DNA from: Anisus vortex | Lineage: Eukaryota > Mollusca > Gastropoda > Planorbidae | Direction: 5' to 3' | DNA length: 64,000 nt | NCBI GenBank assembly: GCA_949126835.1 | Contig: OX421497.1 | Location: 46,382,215 to 46,446,214, forward strand | In this document: positions 55,101 through 64,000 of the stretch, in pieces | How the letters are laid out: each line of letters starts with the position of its first letter | How positions within the stretch are numbered: position 1 is the first letter of the stretch | Position numbers and translations under genes: made by a program | Notes under the pieces: generated by a model | Told to the model about the DNA's origin: nothing | Seen by the model: the letters and a program-made list of their open reading frames with translations, nothing else | Databases searched by the model: none

Positions 55101-58100
55101 CGATAAAATCTGTTCACACGTGTAATTTGAACCAAAAGCTGAAAGTAAAAGAGCGAATGCCTAGCAGTTAAGAATAGCAGGTGACTTTCCTAAGCAGCTT
55201 TCTTCCAGATTGTTTTCGCAAATGGGCATTAAAAAACTCCGTTTTGAGTGCTTCGATGTACTTCTTAAAAAACCCAACTATCTATCTAAATATATGCCTT
55301 AATATAGGGATGTACATGAAGTTAAATGTTTTTAAATTGATTTCACGGCAAGATATGTCCAGTTTCAAGGTAAATCCATTCCAGTAGACATTGTAAATGC
55401 AAGTTCAACTCACTTAAATGTGTCGCTGTGTCATTCAGAAACATCGGCTTCAACGGTTAGTTTTCCTCATTCAGAACCGGAAAATGTTAATATTTTTAAT
55501 CAATACAAAAACACCTCTTGGAGGTGCCTCGCGTGCCATTGAAAACTACTCTGCGTGCCAAGTTTGGCACGCGTGACTTAGGTTGGCGAGCCCTGGTTTA
55601 CATCATCAAGTTCAAACTCACGATCTTCATTTGAGTTAACCAATGGTTTCAACAAATGGAGCCAGTCTCATGAATACAGTCTCGGCCACCGTGTGAAACT
55701 GTTGTCCGCTGGCGAACGAGCATTCCCATACGTGGGCCCGTCCGCATGGAATGCCCTCCCACTACAGATTCGACAGAGCCCTAGCTTTGACACCTTCAGG
55801 AGCCGGCTGAGGACCCACCTATTCAAGTAGCAGTTTATTATTATTCATGTATACATTTCTGTCTTTTATTCGTTGTCTGTCCGAGAAAGGGCGCAGACTT
55901 TTTGTCATGTCCCCTGGCGCCGGTGGCGTTAGCTACGCCACTGCTCTGGCATGACACACAAATATGTTTCCCTGCTACCTGTCACAGAATATCGACTTCT
56001 TACACTAAGTATTTCAACCTGTTCACGTAAACGTGTTATTAGTCCTTGAACCTGTTTATAAAAAGGGGGGTTTAATTTCTACTAGCCATTTTAATGATGT
56101 CTTTACTATATTAATTATATATTGTTCCAACTCTTAAATAAAGTGTGTTTTATTTTTCTAAATTATTGTCTTCCACATGTTCTCCGCTTGCAATTTGCTT
56201 TAAAAGCTGAAATTATCAATTCACATGATACGTCCTTGTTCTTTTTTGACTATCGTATCGAAGGTTCTGGGTTCGAATCCTGGTGAAGGCTATGATCTGT
56301 TCTCGGGGCGGGACGGTGTCCCAGTTTTGTGACTATCGTATCGAAGGTTCTGGGTTCGAATCCTGGTGAAGGCTATGATCTGTTCTCGGGGCGGGACGGT
56401 GTCCCAGTTTTGTGACTATCGTATCGAAGGTTCTGGGTTCGAATCCTGGTGAAGGCTATGATCTGTTCTCGGGGCGGGACGGTGTCCCAGTTCTGATGGT
56501 TACCTGACAATAGTTGGGGTAAAGTAAAGGCGGCTGAGCATTGTGCTGGCCTCACGACCCCCCTAGTATGCCGTGGGCACCAGAAACTGGTGAACGCAGC
56601 TTCACTTGGTCCGACGGGATACTTTGTAAAGTCCCTTTGTCACCCCCCCCCCCTTCTCTTTCTCTTTCTCTCTCGCTCTATCTCTCTCTCTCTTTGTCCT
56701 TCTCGTTTTCTGTCTTAATCTAGGTGTCTCGCTCGCTTTTCCAATCTTGTTTATAATCCCTCCTCACTACCGTCTCTCTTTTTCGGCTCCTACTTTTCCT
56801 GAAGATAATCGAGTTAAACAAATATTGTAGGTAATTAATTTAAAATAAAAAGTTGTATATCAAGGACTAAAAAAAAAAGTTGTCGGTCATTAATTTAAAC
56901 AAAAATTGTGTACGTAACATTTGTAAACGAATGATTAGTCAAAGGGATGTTAAACTGTTCGCTTTTATATTTCTTATTTAGGCAATCCGTCCCATGCCCC
57001 ACTGCTACTTGAGAAGAAAATGAACTTTAATGTATCATATTAGCATTGCACTTTGCTCAAGAAGGGTTTAATTTGAATCTAATTATAACTTTTTTCTTTT
57101 TCATTATCAGATTAATAGACCTACTTAATAAATATCTCGCTATTTATTCGTGCTATTTTTATTACTCTGCTAGACTTGCGTAGTTATCATTATACCAAAT
57201 TTGTTTGTTGAGATAACATAATTTTCACGATAAGATTTCTTTATTGATCCAATCACATGGAATTTTGACTTGATGACACATGTTTTGTCTGTCAGTATAT
57301 TTTTAACAATATAAAACAGCTATATGTACTCAAGCACAGAAATATAATTATACAAATAGACATGCACGCACACTATTTAACCATTTATCATACAAGAAGA
57401 TACCTCATTAAGACTCAAACTATTGTATTTCTGGCTGACTAGCGATTCTGTTGAAAAAACTTTAACTGGTACAAAAGAGTTCCTAAATCTCTCTGTTCTT
57501 GCCCTTATTGAAAGAAGCCGCCCAACGACTATATATTTGATGTAGTTGTCGTGTAGTTGTCGTGTAGTTGTCGTGTAGTTGTCGTGTAGTTGTCGTGTAG
57601 TTGTCGTGTAGTTGGAGTGTAGTTGTCGTGTAGTTGTCGTGTAGTTGTCGTGTAGTTGTCGTGTAGTTGTCGTGTAGTTGTCGTGTAGTTGTCGTGTAGT
57701 TGTCGTGTAGTTGTCGTGTAGTTGTCGTGTAGTTGTCGTGTAGTTGTCGTGTAGTTGTCGTGTAGTTGTCGTGTAGTTGTCGTGTAGTTGTCGTGTAGTT
57801 GTCGTGTAGTTGTCGTGTAGTTGTCGTGTAGTTGTCGTGTAGTTGTCGTGTAGTTGTCGTGTAGTTGTCGTGTAGTTGTCGTGTAGTTGTCGTGTAGTTG
57901 TCGTGTAGTTGTCGTGTAGTTGTCGTGTAGTTGTCGTGTAGTTGTCGTGTAGTTGTCGTGTAGTTGTCGTGTAGTTGTCGTGTAGTTGTCGTGTAGTTGT
58001 CGTGTAGTTGTCGTGTAGTTGTCGTGTAGTTGTCGTGTAGTTGTCGTGTAGTTGTCGTGTAGTTGTCGTGTAGTTGTCGTGTAGTTGTCGTGTAGTTGTC

Positions 58101-61100
58101 GTGTAGTTGTCGTGTAGTTGTCGTGTAGTTGTCGTGTAGTTGTCGTGTAGTTGTCGTGTAGTTGTCGTGTAGTTGTCGTGTAGTTGTCGTGTAGTTGTCG
58201 TGTAGTTGTCGTGTAGTTGTCGTGTAGTTGTCGTGTAGTTGTCGTGTAGTTGTCGTGTAGTTGTCGTGTAGTTGTCGTGTAGTTGTCGTGTAGTTGTCGT
58301 GTAGTTGTCGTGTAGTTGGAGCGCATGACACCTGAATCATATCAATCATAGATAGGTACCTTGAAGTGTACTAATCGAGAAGATAAGAGAATAAAAATGG
58401 TTTTAATTTAAGTTATCACTGAGACATATGAAACTCTATATTTCAGATATCCTGTTTGGACACTGCCAATGTCTGCGCAAACAATAGGTCCGGAAAATAG
58501 GACAATGGAATGAACTGCACCTACGACAGTGACTGCATCACTGGCTACTGTAGCTCCTCTCGGTGCACCTGTGCATCGGAATATTATTACGATTCATGCA
58601 ATCTTGCATGCGTCAAAAGTTAGTAGCATGGTTTATAAAATTACTTATATATAATATACGTTATGTATAAACGTTATACATATCTATATATATAAAAAGA
58701 CAGTGTTAAGCCCCGCGAGGATCCCCATTGGTCAATTTGAAAACACGTGTGTCACTGACCTATCTAGGCCTAGCCCAATATACCGTCTAATAATTTTTCA
58801 CATCGGACATGTGTCTCCGATAACTCAGTGGTAAATGTAGTGGACTGCTATACGGGCGACCAGGGTTCGATTCTCCAGTTAGACTATACTTTTTTTTTCG
58901 ACAATTAATTTTTCAAACCATTTAAAAACAAAAGACATTGTAAATCTATAGGCAATATAGATTTTGTTAATTAAAAATATTAGACTATTTTTTTTACCCT
59001 ATTACAATATTTATTTACTTTCCTAAAAGTATTCAGTAAGTGTAGTTTATAAATATGTTATCTGCACCCCAGACAGTCCTTTTTTTTTCACCCGGGCAAC
59101 GCCGGGCAATGTAGCTTGTATTATATATAATATACGTTATGTATAAACGTTATACTTATATGTAATATACGTTAAATAAATGTTACACTTAGATATAATA
59201 TGCGTTATGTATAAACGTTATACATATATATAATATATGGTATGTATCTACCTTATACTTATGCGCAGCATGTAATAGACCTAACTAAAGTGTGGAATAG
59301 ACCCATACATTACGTAATGGTTGTAATGGACTTAAATATTTTCTTTACTTATATTATTATGTTACAGAGACGTTTACTAAACACACGATTTTTGCGACTT
59401 ATACTATTGTATTTAGGTCTAGGCCTATGTGCGTTCTTTTTTTTTTTTTAATTCTTTCATGTCAAGAAGTATTTACTGTTAAAATAGCAACAGTAAAACA
59501 GGCAAAGTAAAATGTCATCGTTAAGAATAGCAATTATTATCCAACAGCATAAATGGAAACGGTAAAAATGGCAAACATACATATTTACTGTTTTATTTTA
59601 AATTGGTGGAATGAATACACGTTTGCCTGTTTAATAAAATGACACACGATAATTTAAAACTTGAAATTACTAATACTAATGGGACTTAGAAATATAACAC
59701 AATAACGACCTGTTGCAATGCTCAGATAAACAAAAGGACAAAAACACTTTCCTTATCCCTTATGCGAGAACAAATGTATATAAGTGTGATGACAGGGAAT
59801 TGTGCGGCCAGCAAGGTGCACACATTACCGCGCGTCCATTCTGAGCGTGAGTACTCTGGGCAGTGGCACCCTACCTATGGGCACTTTACTCCCTTAAAAA
59901 ACTGGCTATTTTGTCTACGATATGATGGCAGAACTTGATATTAAGTTGTTGTTGGACTTGGACTCGCGATATATTTACTTTATCGAATGCCGTTAGTTCT
60001 ATATAACACAAGTAATACAAGAATATATAGGTGGTGCGCACACGTGATGCTTTTTGGAGTTTCACGCTATTTATTTATTTAATGTAAAGAGCCGCACTCA
60101 AATTACTCAGTATGGACGAGTCATAAATAGGCAATTGGGATGCTATATTTCCGTAAACAATCATCTAATTATCTTTTCGGCATGTTTCAAGTGCATTGTG
60201 GAACTTCCGGTTTCATTTTGTTTTGCTTACAATGGCAACCATTACGATTGCAAGCAGAGATTAACATGTTGCTGACTTAACATTCACGGATGTTGAGAAA
60301 TTCATTGCACATTCAACAGCAAGTACAGGCCGACTACAAATAAACAAAGGCTATAAGTATTATTGTGAGGATTATGAATCCAATGAAGGCAGCCATTTTT
60401 TAATCAAATTTAGCGAATAGGATCGGAAGTGAAGTTGCATCCAAAACTTATGCATGCATAAGATTTAAGACTGGTCAATTGGGTACACAAATTAAAAGTT
60501 CATTACAATCTATATTACACATGTCTCAAGTGTTTTGTAACGCGTAGAACATAATATATAAATATATGTTATGATTATAATAAAGTATTGAAAGATAGAC
60601 AAATTACATAAACTATATTTTCATTGAATATTTACCCTGGAACACTATGACATTTGGTTTCATCCCAATTGTTGTATAAAACTCATTACACCAGTCCTAC
60701 CGAACCAATCACGAACTTAAGGGTCCTATCGATCTGAATCGAACCCAAGCTTCTAAATGTTGGTCTCATTCCCATATATTTAGAGTTATCATTGAATATT
60801 GTTGATAACTGGTGTGATTTGTTGTGCCTATCAAATAGTGCCGAACCCAATGAGGCCAGAAATGTGCGAAAATAGTATTATCTGTATTTAGTAGATACGT
60901 GGCATCCTTTGTACGGGTGTCAAACAGTTATTAACAGGGGCCACATGCTTCTTTGTTTTTCTATAGAGACTAGCCTACCTCTTTCCAGCCTTTATCTTCA
61001 GTTATCCTGCAAAAGTGTAATACTTGCACAAATTTGAATCAAATCAGTAAATATTGCATGTTTGCCTATTTTGTCACCTTTGCCATTTCAACGTACCAAT

Positions 61101-62818
61101 TTTATCGAATATTTTAAAGAAGAACAGATATAAACATGATTTTAAATTGTACCTAGATTTTACTTGATTTTAAATGCAACTATTCAATAGCGTTGTTCTT
61201 TATATTGTTTTTATAGAAAATGTCTTCAACATCAGCTCTGATGAAATCACTTCTAGCTCATCCTATAATTGGACAATTGCAAGCCCGCTCAGTACTTACA
61301 TAACTCTCATGTAAATTATTTATATGTTCTCTATACTTTTGTTGTTAAAGTATTATTATGTGATGTGTTTAATGACCTACATATTTAAACTAGAGAATTT
61401 GTATCCGACCTTAAACTGAAACGTGGAAACTTGAGCTCACTGTTCCTTGAGCTCACTGTTCCTTGAGCTCACTGTTCCTTGAGCTCACTGTTCCTTGAGC
61501 TCACTGTTCCTTGAGCTCACTTTTCCTTGAGCTCACTGTTCCTTGAGCTCACTGTTCCTTGAGCTCACTGTTCCTTGAGCTCACTGTTCCTTGAGCTCAC
61601 TGTTCCTTGAGCTCACTGTTCCTTGAGCTCACTGTTCCTTGAGCTCACTGTTCCTTGAGCTCACTGTTCCTTGAGCTCACTGTGCCTGTCAAAATGCCAA
61701 TAGGATGGATAGACGCGCTATACAAGTGGCCATCGTTGTCATTACTTAACCTAAGCCGTTTATGAAATCATGATTATGTTAAGCGGCAGCGAGAAGTCCG
61801 GGGTTCCAATCCGGGCAAAGGCTAAGACCTGTTTCCGCGTTTGGAGGTCCGCCCACCCAGCTCTCTTGAGTACTTTAAATAGGGCAAACAAAATGCTGCT
61901 GGTGTTTGTACTGGCCACACTATTCCGTAAAATTCCCTGGCCTTGGAATGGAAACAAGTGAACGCTGTTTCCTACTTGCACATACTGAAAAATAGATTAT
62001 AATACTTTCTATAGAAATAAGTTAAAATCCCGAAGTCCTAATTTTCCCAAATAGGAAAGACGACTTTAAGAACAGACTCGCAAACTTATATTTAATTAAA
62101 AACATCAATGTCTGCACTGTAACTATTATATAGACTTACAATTTACAATTTTAAAAGTAAATTCCACAGATCATTGTTAAGCTCTGTATATTAAAATAGT
62201 GTTACTCAGTTTCCCACACTTAAAACAATGGTTAAAAAGATACAAATTAAGCAAAAACAAAAGATTAATTGTTTAACTATTTAGCTGAAGATATTGTTAA
62301 TTGCCTTTCTTCCCTGTTCATATATCTATGTAATCTTGACAATCTATGAGGGTTTTAAAAAAGCTTAATAATTTGCTGATGGTCATGTAGTAGTTTAGGC
62401 AACCCAATGTTCGAAAGTCGTTTGAGGAGATCTCATATGAAACTGTCTGTGTGTATCGTCTAAGTAAAACTAAAAATGAATTATTGCATTATTATTACTG
62501 CAACGCTATAAATTCTTAACATATTAAAAATATATTTTAGTCTTAGCTACCTATTTAATCTTCGTGGTTTACTTTTAAAACAGTAAATAAAAAAGTCAAG
62601 TTTCTTTGCCAGATTAACAGAAATAGACTTCAATCCGAGATACTGTTCAACCAATTATGTCAATATAACTGATATTGGCGGCACCCTGCTTGGCTCCTTT
62701 TGCAACAGAAATGACTTTACTATCAGACAGTTTGCATCCAGTACAAACAAAATTTCAATTGGCTATGTAGCAAGATACAGTGGGTTTAGAGGATTCAAAG
62801 GCGTATATTATATCAGAA
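46127..62818 (+). CDS. Gene B: paralogue of gene A, 5' part, with in-frame TAG
   Basis: The visible exons are 46127-46168, 58447-58618, 61217-61310 and 62613-62818; the gene continues beyond the window. They correspond to gene A exons 1-4 with identical phases (0, 1, 2, 1): signal peptide, EB1 and both halves of CUB1. The EB1 exon is 172 nt, as in gene A, but has TAG at 58498-58500 where gene A has the Tyr of GKY. The read would stop after 31 codons. Use of the TAG's own AG as splice acceptor would keep frame and remove the stop, but no pyrimidine tract supports it. The gene may be a pseudogene, an allele, or a spliced variant. Confidence 0.72.
46169..48490 (+). other. Gene B intron 1, proximal part
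   Basis: AT-rich intron with a short ata microsatellite near 47310; nothing else is supported. Confidence 0.5.
48494..52832 (+). repeat. 39-bp satellite, about 111 units
   Basis: The unit is tttatatattgggggaaata then ttatgtatttaggtgcg, and the g-run recurs every 39 bp. Variants are aaattggggggaatat and tatattgtgggaaat. Because 39 is 13 codons, long open frames occur on both strands (660 codons on minus, 624 on plus) and do not indicate a protein. A 273-bp (7-unit) block is duplicated at about 52045-52590. Confidence 0.95.
52836..53367 (+). other. Gene B intron 1, between satellite and hAT
   Basis: AT-rich sequence without a recognised feature. Confidence 0.45.
53775..53830 (+). repeat. LINE 3' end fragment
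   Basis: The words cctcggttctacggggtctc and cacagtattacgaagaag match the inverse of the LINE 3' end at 30410-30455. Confidence 0.55.
53983..55595. mobile_element. inner hAT element, nested
   Basis: The left end is caggggtcggcaacct and the right end is aggttggcgagccctg. The 8-bp duplication gtttacat flanks it (53975-53982 and 55596-55603). It is 1613 bp and AT-rich with a decayed transposase C terminus on the minus strand. It inserted into the outer hAT, so it is younger. Confidence 0.88.
55000..55170 (-). pseudogene. hAT transposase C-terminal (dimerisation) remnant
   Basis: The minus strand reads FGSNYTCEQILSHMKAVLS and then HIHSLIDTD before a stop. This fits the hATC pattern (FGS.Y.CE..FS.MK ... 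L.D.HL). The rest of the transposase is not readable. Confidence 0.7.
55630..55840 (+). pseudogene. LINE RT C-terminal fragment
   Basis: It encodes LLSAGERAFPYVGPSAWNAL, then PLQIRQSPSFDTFRSRLRTH and LFK before a stop. This is the typical C terminus of CR1-type RT. It lies inside the outer hAT. Confidence 0.75.
56246..56620 (+). repeat. SINE family 1 with three tandem tRNA-like heads
   Basis: An 83-bp head (actatcgtatcgaaggttct, B box gggttcgaatcctgg, ctcggggcgggacggtgtcc) occurs three times in a row, and then the common SINE body follows once (agttggggtaaagtaaaggc to ttggtccgacggg). The head copies are nearly identical. Confidence 0.82.
56640..56705 (+). repeat. C-run and (CT)n microsatellite
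   Basis: A cccccccccc run followed by imperfect ct repeats directly after the SINE. Confidence 0.85.
56706..57224 (+). other. Gene B intron 1, AT-rich stretch
   Basis: No gene or repeat recognised. Confidence 0.4.
57225..57420 (-). repeat. dispersed repeat shared with 24135-24440
   Basis: The words ataagatttctttattgatc, ggaattttgacttgatgaca and gtcagtatatttttaacaat are in the same order as in the gene A intron 10 copy. Confidence 0.55.
57537..58320 (+). repeat. 11-bp satellite, about 71 units
   Basis: The unit is tgtagttgtcg. The array is almost perfectly homogeneous; the only clear variant is 'gttggag' at about 57612 and again at the right edge. Open frames on the minus strand (288 codons of an 11-residue repeat) are artefacts. 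It ends about 125 bp before the gene B EB1 exon. Confidence 0.95.
58447..58618 (+). pseudogene. Gene B exon 2: EB1 module with nonsense codon
   Basis: The acceptor is atatttcag and the donor A|GTTAGT. It reads ISCLDTANVCANNRSGK, then TAG, then DNGMNCTYDSDCITGYC, CTC and YYYDSC. Length (172 nt) and phases equal gene A exon 2. The cysteine frame stays intact after the stop. Confidence 0.8.
58683..59118 (+). mobile_element. Helitron-like element carrying a tRNA-like block
   Basis: It starts TCTATATATATAAAAAGACA after A and ends with a hairpin cccgggcaacgccggg, then caatgtagcttg before T. The internal tRNA-like block has ataactcagtggtaaatg and B box gggttcgattctcc, followed by a T run. It interrupts an AT-rich tandem whose unit (ataatatacgttatgtataa) occurs on both sides. 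Confidence 0.55.
59119..59240 (+). repeat. AT-rich tandem repeat, about 35-bp unit
   Basis: Imperfect copies of atatacgttatgtataaacg then ttatac lie here, with one more copy at 58643-58680 on the other side of the Helitron-like insert. Confidence 0.65.
59690..59785 (+). repeat. CR1-like LINE fragment
   Basis: The family words acgacctgttgcaatgctca, gataaac and tgcgagaacaaatgtatata occur before the copy stops abruptly. Confidence 0.6.
59786..61216 (+). other. Gene B intron 2, remainder
   Basis: AT-rich intron with short frames only (largest 73 codons at 60054); nothing supported. Confidence 0.45.
61217..61310 (+). CDS. Gene B exon 3: CUB1, first half
   Basis: The acceptor is ttttatag and the donor AT|GTAAAT, phase 1 in and phase 2 out. 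It encodes NVFNISSDEITSSSSYNWTI, then ASPLSTYITL. It is 30 nt shorter than gene A exon 3 but has the same W-T-I and Y-(I/V)-T-L core. Confidence 0.78.
61431..61684 (+). repeat. 16-bp tandem repeat, about 16 units
   Basis: The unit is ttgagctcactgttcc, with one variant (ctcacttttcc). It lies between the two CUB1 exons of gene B. Confidence 0.93.
61685..61745 (+). repeat. LINE 3' tail
   Basis: The words gcctgtcaaaatgccaatag and gacgcgctatacaagtggcc match the CR1/L2-like tail at 35119-35185. Confidence 0.5.
61777..61985 (+). repeat. SINE family 1 copy
   Basis: The B-box-like ggggttccaatccgggc is followed by aaggctaagacctgtt and then tggaaacaagtgaacgctgt. Confidence 0.65.
61986..62612 (+). other. 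Gene B intron 3, remainder
   Basis: AT-rich intron; no feature recognised. Confidence 0.45.
62613..62818 (+). CDS. Gene B exon 4: CUB1, second half
   Basis: The exon encodes LTEIDFNPRYCSTNYVNITD and ends GFRGFKGVYYIR, collinear with gene A exon 4 (LLEIDMNPSSCFSNYVEILD). The acceptor is tttgccag and the donor A|GTAAGA, phase 2 in and phase 1 out. Confidence 0.83.
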
Positions 62819-63171
62819 GTAAGAGTGCTTGGCACTTGTTTGTTTTGCCTGTTCTCATAGTATATTATTCAGGTGTTTATAAAAATGTTTATAAAAGCCC
62901 TATACAATGAGAGTGGTTTATCTTGGCAGAAAGTCCTGCAAGATGTAAATATTGTATGTATTTTGTTCCGTATGCATTTAATAATCTATATTGTGTCAGC
63001 TGATGTTTGTGTTTTTTTTTAATTGTAATGTTGGTGCGGAGTGGCTGGATAAATAAGCAGTATCAAAAAGACAGAACTAATTAAACGCAATTGGGTGATC
63101 TATAGATTAATAATCAGAGAGATCACGTGAGACTAGTTGCCCAAAAGAGAAAGAGATAAAAGAAGCAAGAA
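62819..63171 (+). other. Gene B intron 4, proximal part
   Basis: AT-rich intron before the terminal arrays; no feature recognised. Confidence 0.45.
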
Positions 63172-63262
63172 AGTGAGACTAGTGACAAGAAAGTGAGACT
63201 AGTGACAAGAAAGTGAGACTAGTGACAAGAAAGTGAGACTAGTGACAAGATAGTGAAAATAG
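63172..63262 (+). repeat. 20-bp tandem repeat, 4-5 units
   Basis: The unit is gtgagactagtgacaagaaa. It shares its first half with the 25-bp array that follows. Confidence 0.9.
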
Positions 63263-63364
63263 TAGTGACAAGTAGCAAACAAAAAATAATAAATAGGAAA
63301 GTAACAGGAAAAGTGAGACTATTATCGAGATAGAGAATGTGAAGCAAGTAGCAGTGAAGACAAA

Positions 63365-64000
63365 GTAAGACTAAGTGGGACTAGTTACCAAAAGAGAAAG
63401 TGAGACTAGTTACCAAAAGAGAAAGTGAGACTAGTTACCAAAAGAGAAAGTGAGACTAGTTACCAAAAGAGAAAGTGAGACTAGTTATCAAAAGAGAAAG
63501 TGAGACTAGTTATCAAAAGAGAAAGTGAGACTAGTTACCAAAAGAGAAAGTGAGACTAGTTACCAAAAGAGAAAGTGAGACTAGTTACCAAAGGAGAAAG
63601 TGAGACTAGTTACCAAAAGAGAAAGTGAGACTAGCTACCAAAAGAGAATGTGAGAATAGTTTTCAAAAGAGAAAGTGAGACTAGTTATCAAAAGAGAAAG
63701 TGAGACTAGTTATCAAAATAGATAGTGAGACTAGTTACCAAAAGAGAAAGTGAGACTAGTTATCATAAGAGAAAGTGAGACTAGTTACCAAAAGAGAAAG
63801 TGAGACTAGTTACCAAAAGAGAAAGTGAGACTAGTTACCAAAAGAGAAAGTGAGACTAGTTACCAAAAAAGAAAGTGAGAATAGTTATCAAAAGAGAAAG
63901 TGAGACTAGTTATCAAAAGAGAAAGTAAGACTAGTTATCAAAATAGAAAGTGAGACTAGTTACCAAAAGAGAAAGTGAGACTAGTTATCAAAAGAGAAAG
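63365..64000 (+). repeat. 25-bp tandem repeat, runs off the window
   Basis: The unit is gtgagactagttaccaaaag then agaaa, with alternating tacc/tatc subtypes. About 25 units are visible. Confidence 0.95.

Larger units (their letters stand above)
53368..55943. mobile_element. outer hAT-type element
   Basis: The left end is cagtggcgtagcta and the right end is tagctacgccactg, perfect 14-bp inverted termini. The 8-bp duplication ctctggca flanks it (53360-53367 and 55944-55951). It contains a LINE 3' fragment and a second, nested hAT element. No transposase of its own was recognised. Confidence 0.85.

Noticed and set aside
57483..58349. 288-codon frame of a repeated 11-residue peptide
   Set aside because: It is an artefact of the 11-bp satellite; every frame is equivalent after 33 bp.
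63365..64000. CRISPR-like regular repeats
   Set aside because: The units are contiguous, with no unique spacers, and the sequence is eukaryotic. It is an ordinary minisatellite.

Overview
The window is AT-rich, repeat-dense animal genomic DNA with short exons, GT/AG introns and many transposon families. The exon modules (CUB, small six-cysteine EB/EGF-like, fibronectin III), tRNA-derived SINEs, CR1-like LINEs and hAT/Helitron-like debris fit an invertebrate, most likely a gastropod mollusc. The species assignment is inference from style only; no sequence in the window fixes it.

The biology centres on a plus-strand cluster of related single-pass membrane receptor genes. Gene A (5844-31479) has 17 exons assembled here by reading splice sites. 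They sum to 2472 nt (823 codons plus stop) with every phase matching: signal peptide, EB1, CUB1, CUB2, EB2-5, FN3, EB6-7, a short Cys-rich segment, one transmembrane helix and a cytoplasmic tail. Downstream is a second, 5'-less cassette (34078-39948): FN3, transmembrane helix, two tail exons and a stop. It is either an alternative 3' end of gene A or the remainder of a tandem copy. Gene B (46127 to beyond the window end) repeats the start of gene A (signal exon, EB1, CUB1 halves) with the same exon phases, but its EB1 exon carries an in-frame TAG at 58498-58500.

Layout: 1-5840 holds degenerate LINE, SINE and hAT sequence and a large palindrome. Gene A intron 1 (5892-14319) contains a young antisense LTR retrotransposon (6358-12769) with near-identical LTRs, a gag-protease-integrase-fragment ORF and no reverse transcriptase, inserted in a 19-bp minisatellite. 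Gene A introns carry a 57-bp tandem array, a LINE interrupted by a solo LTR, SINEs and an rDNA (5' ETS plus 18S start) fragment. A minus-strand LINE with a 678-codon RT ORF abuts the gene A stop codon. Region 40-46 kb has LINE ends, a Helitron-like element and a TIR pair. Gene B intron 1 contains a 4.3-kb, 39-bp satellite, two nested hAT transposons with intact 8-bp target duplications, a triple-headed SINE, and an 11-bp satellite. Further gene B introns hold a Helitron-like element and 16-, 20- and 25-bp arrays.

Working interpretation: a tandemly duplicating family of modular receptors with mostly symmetric phase-1 exons and Y-x-N tail motifs, evolving inside a repeat-driven locus. An immune or phagocytic role is only a hypothesis.
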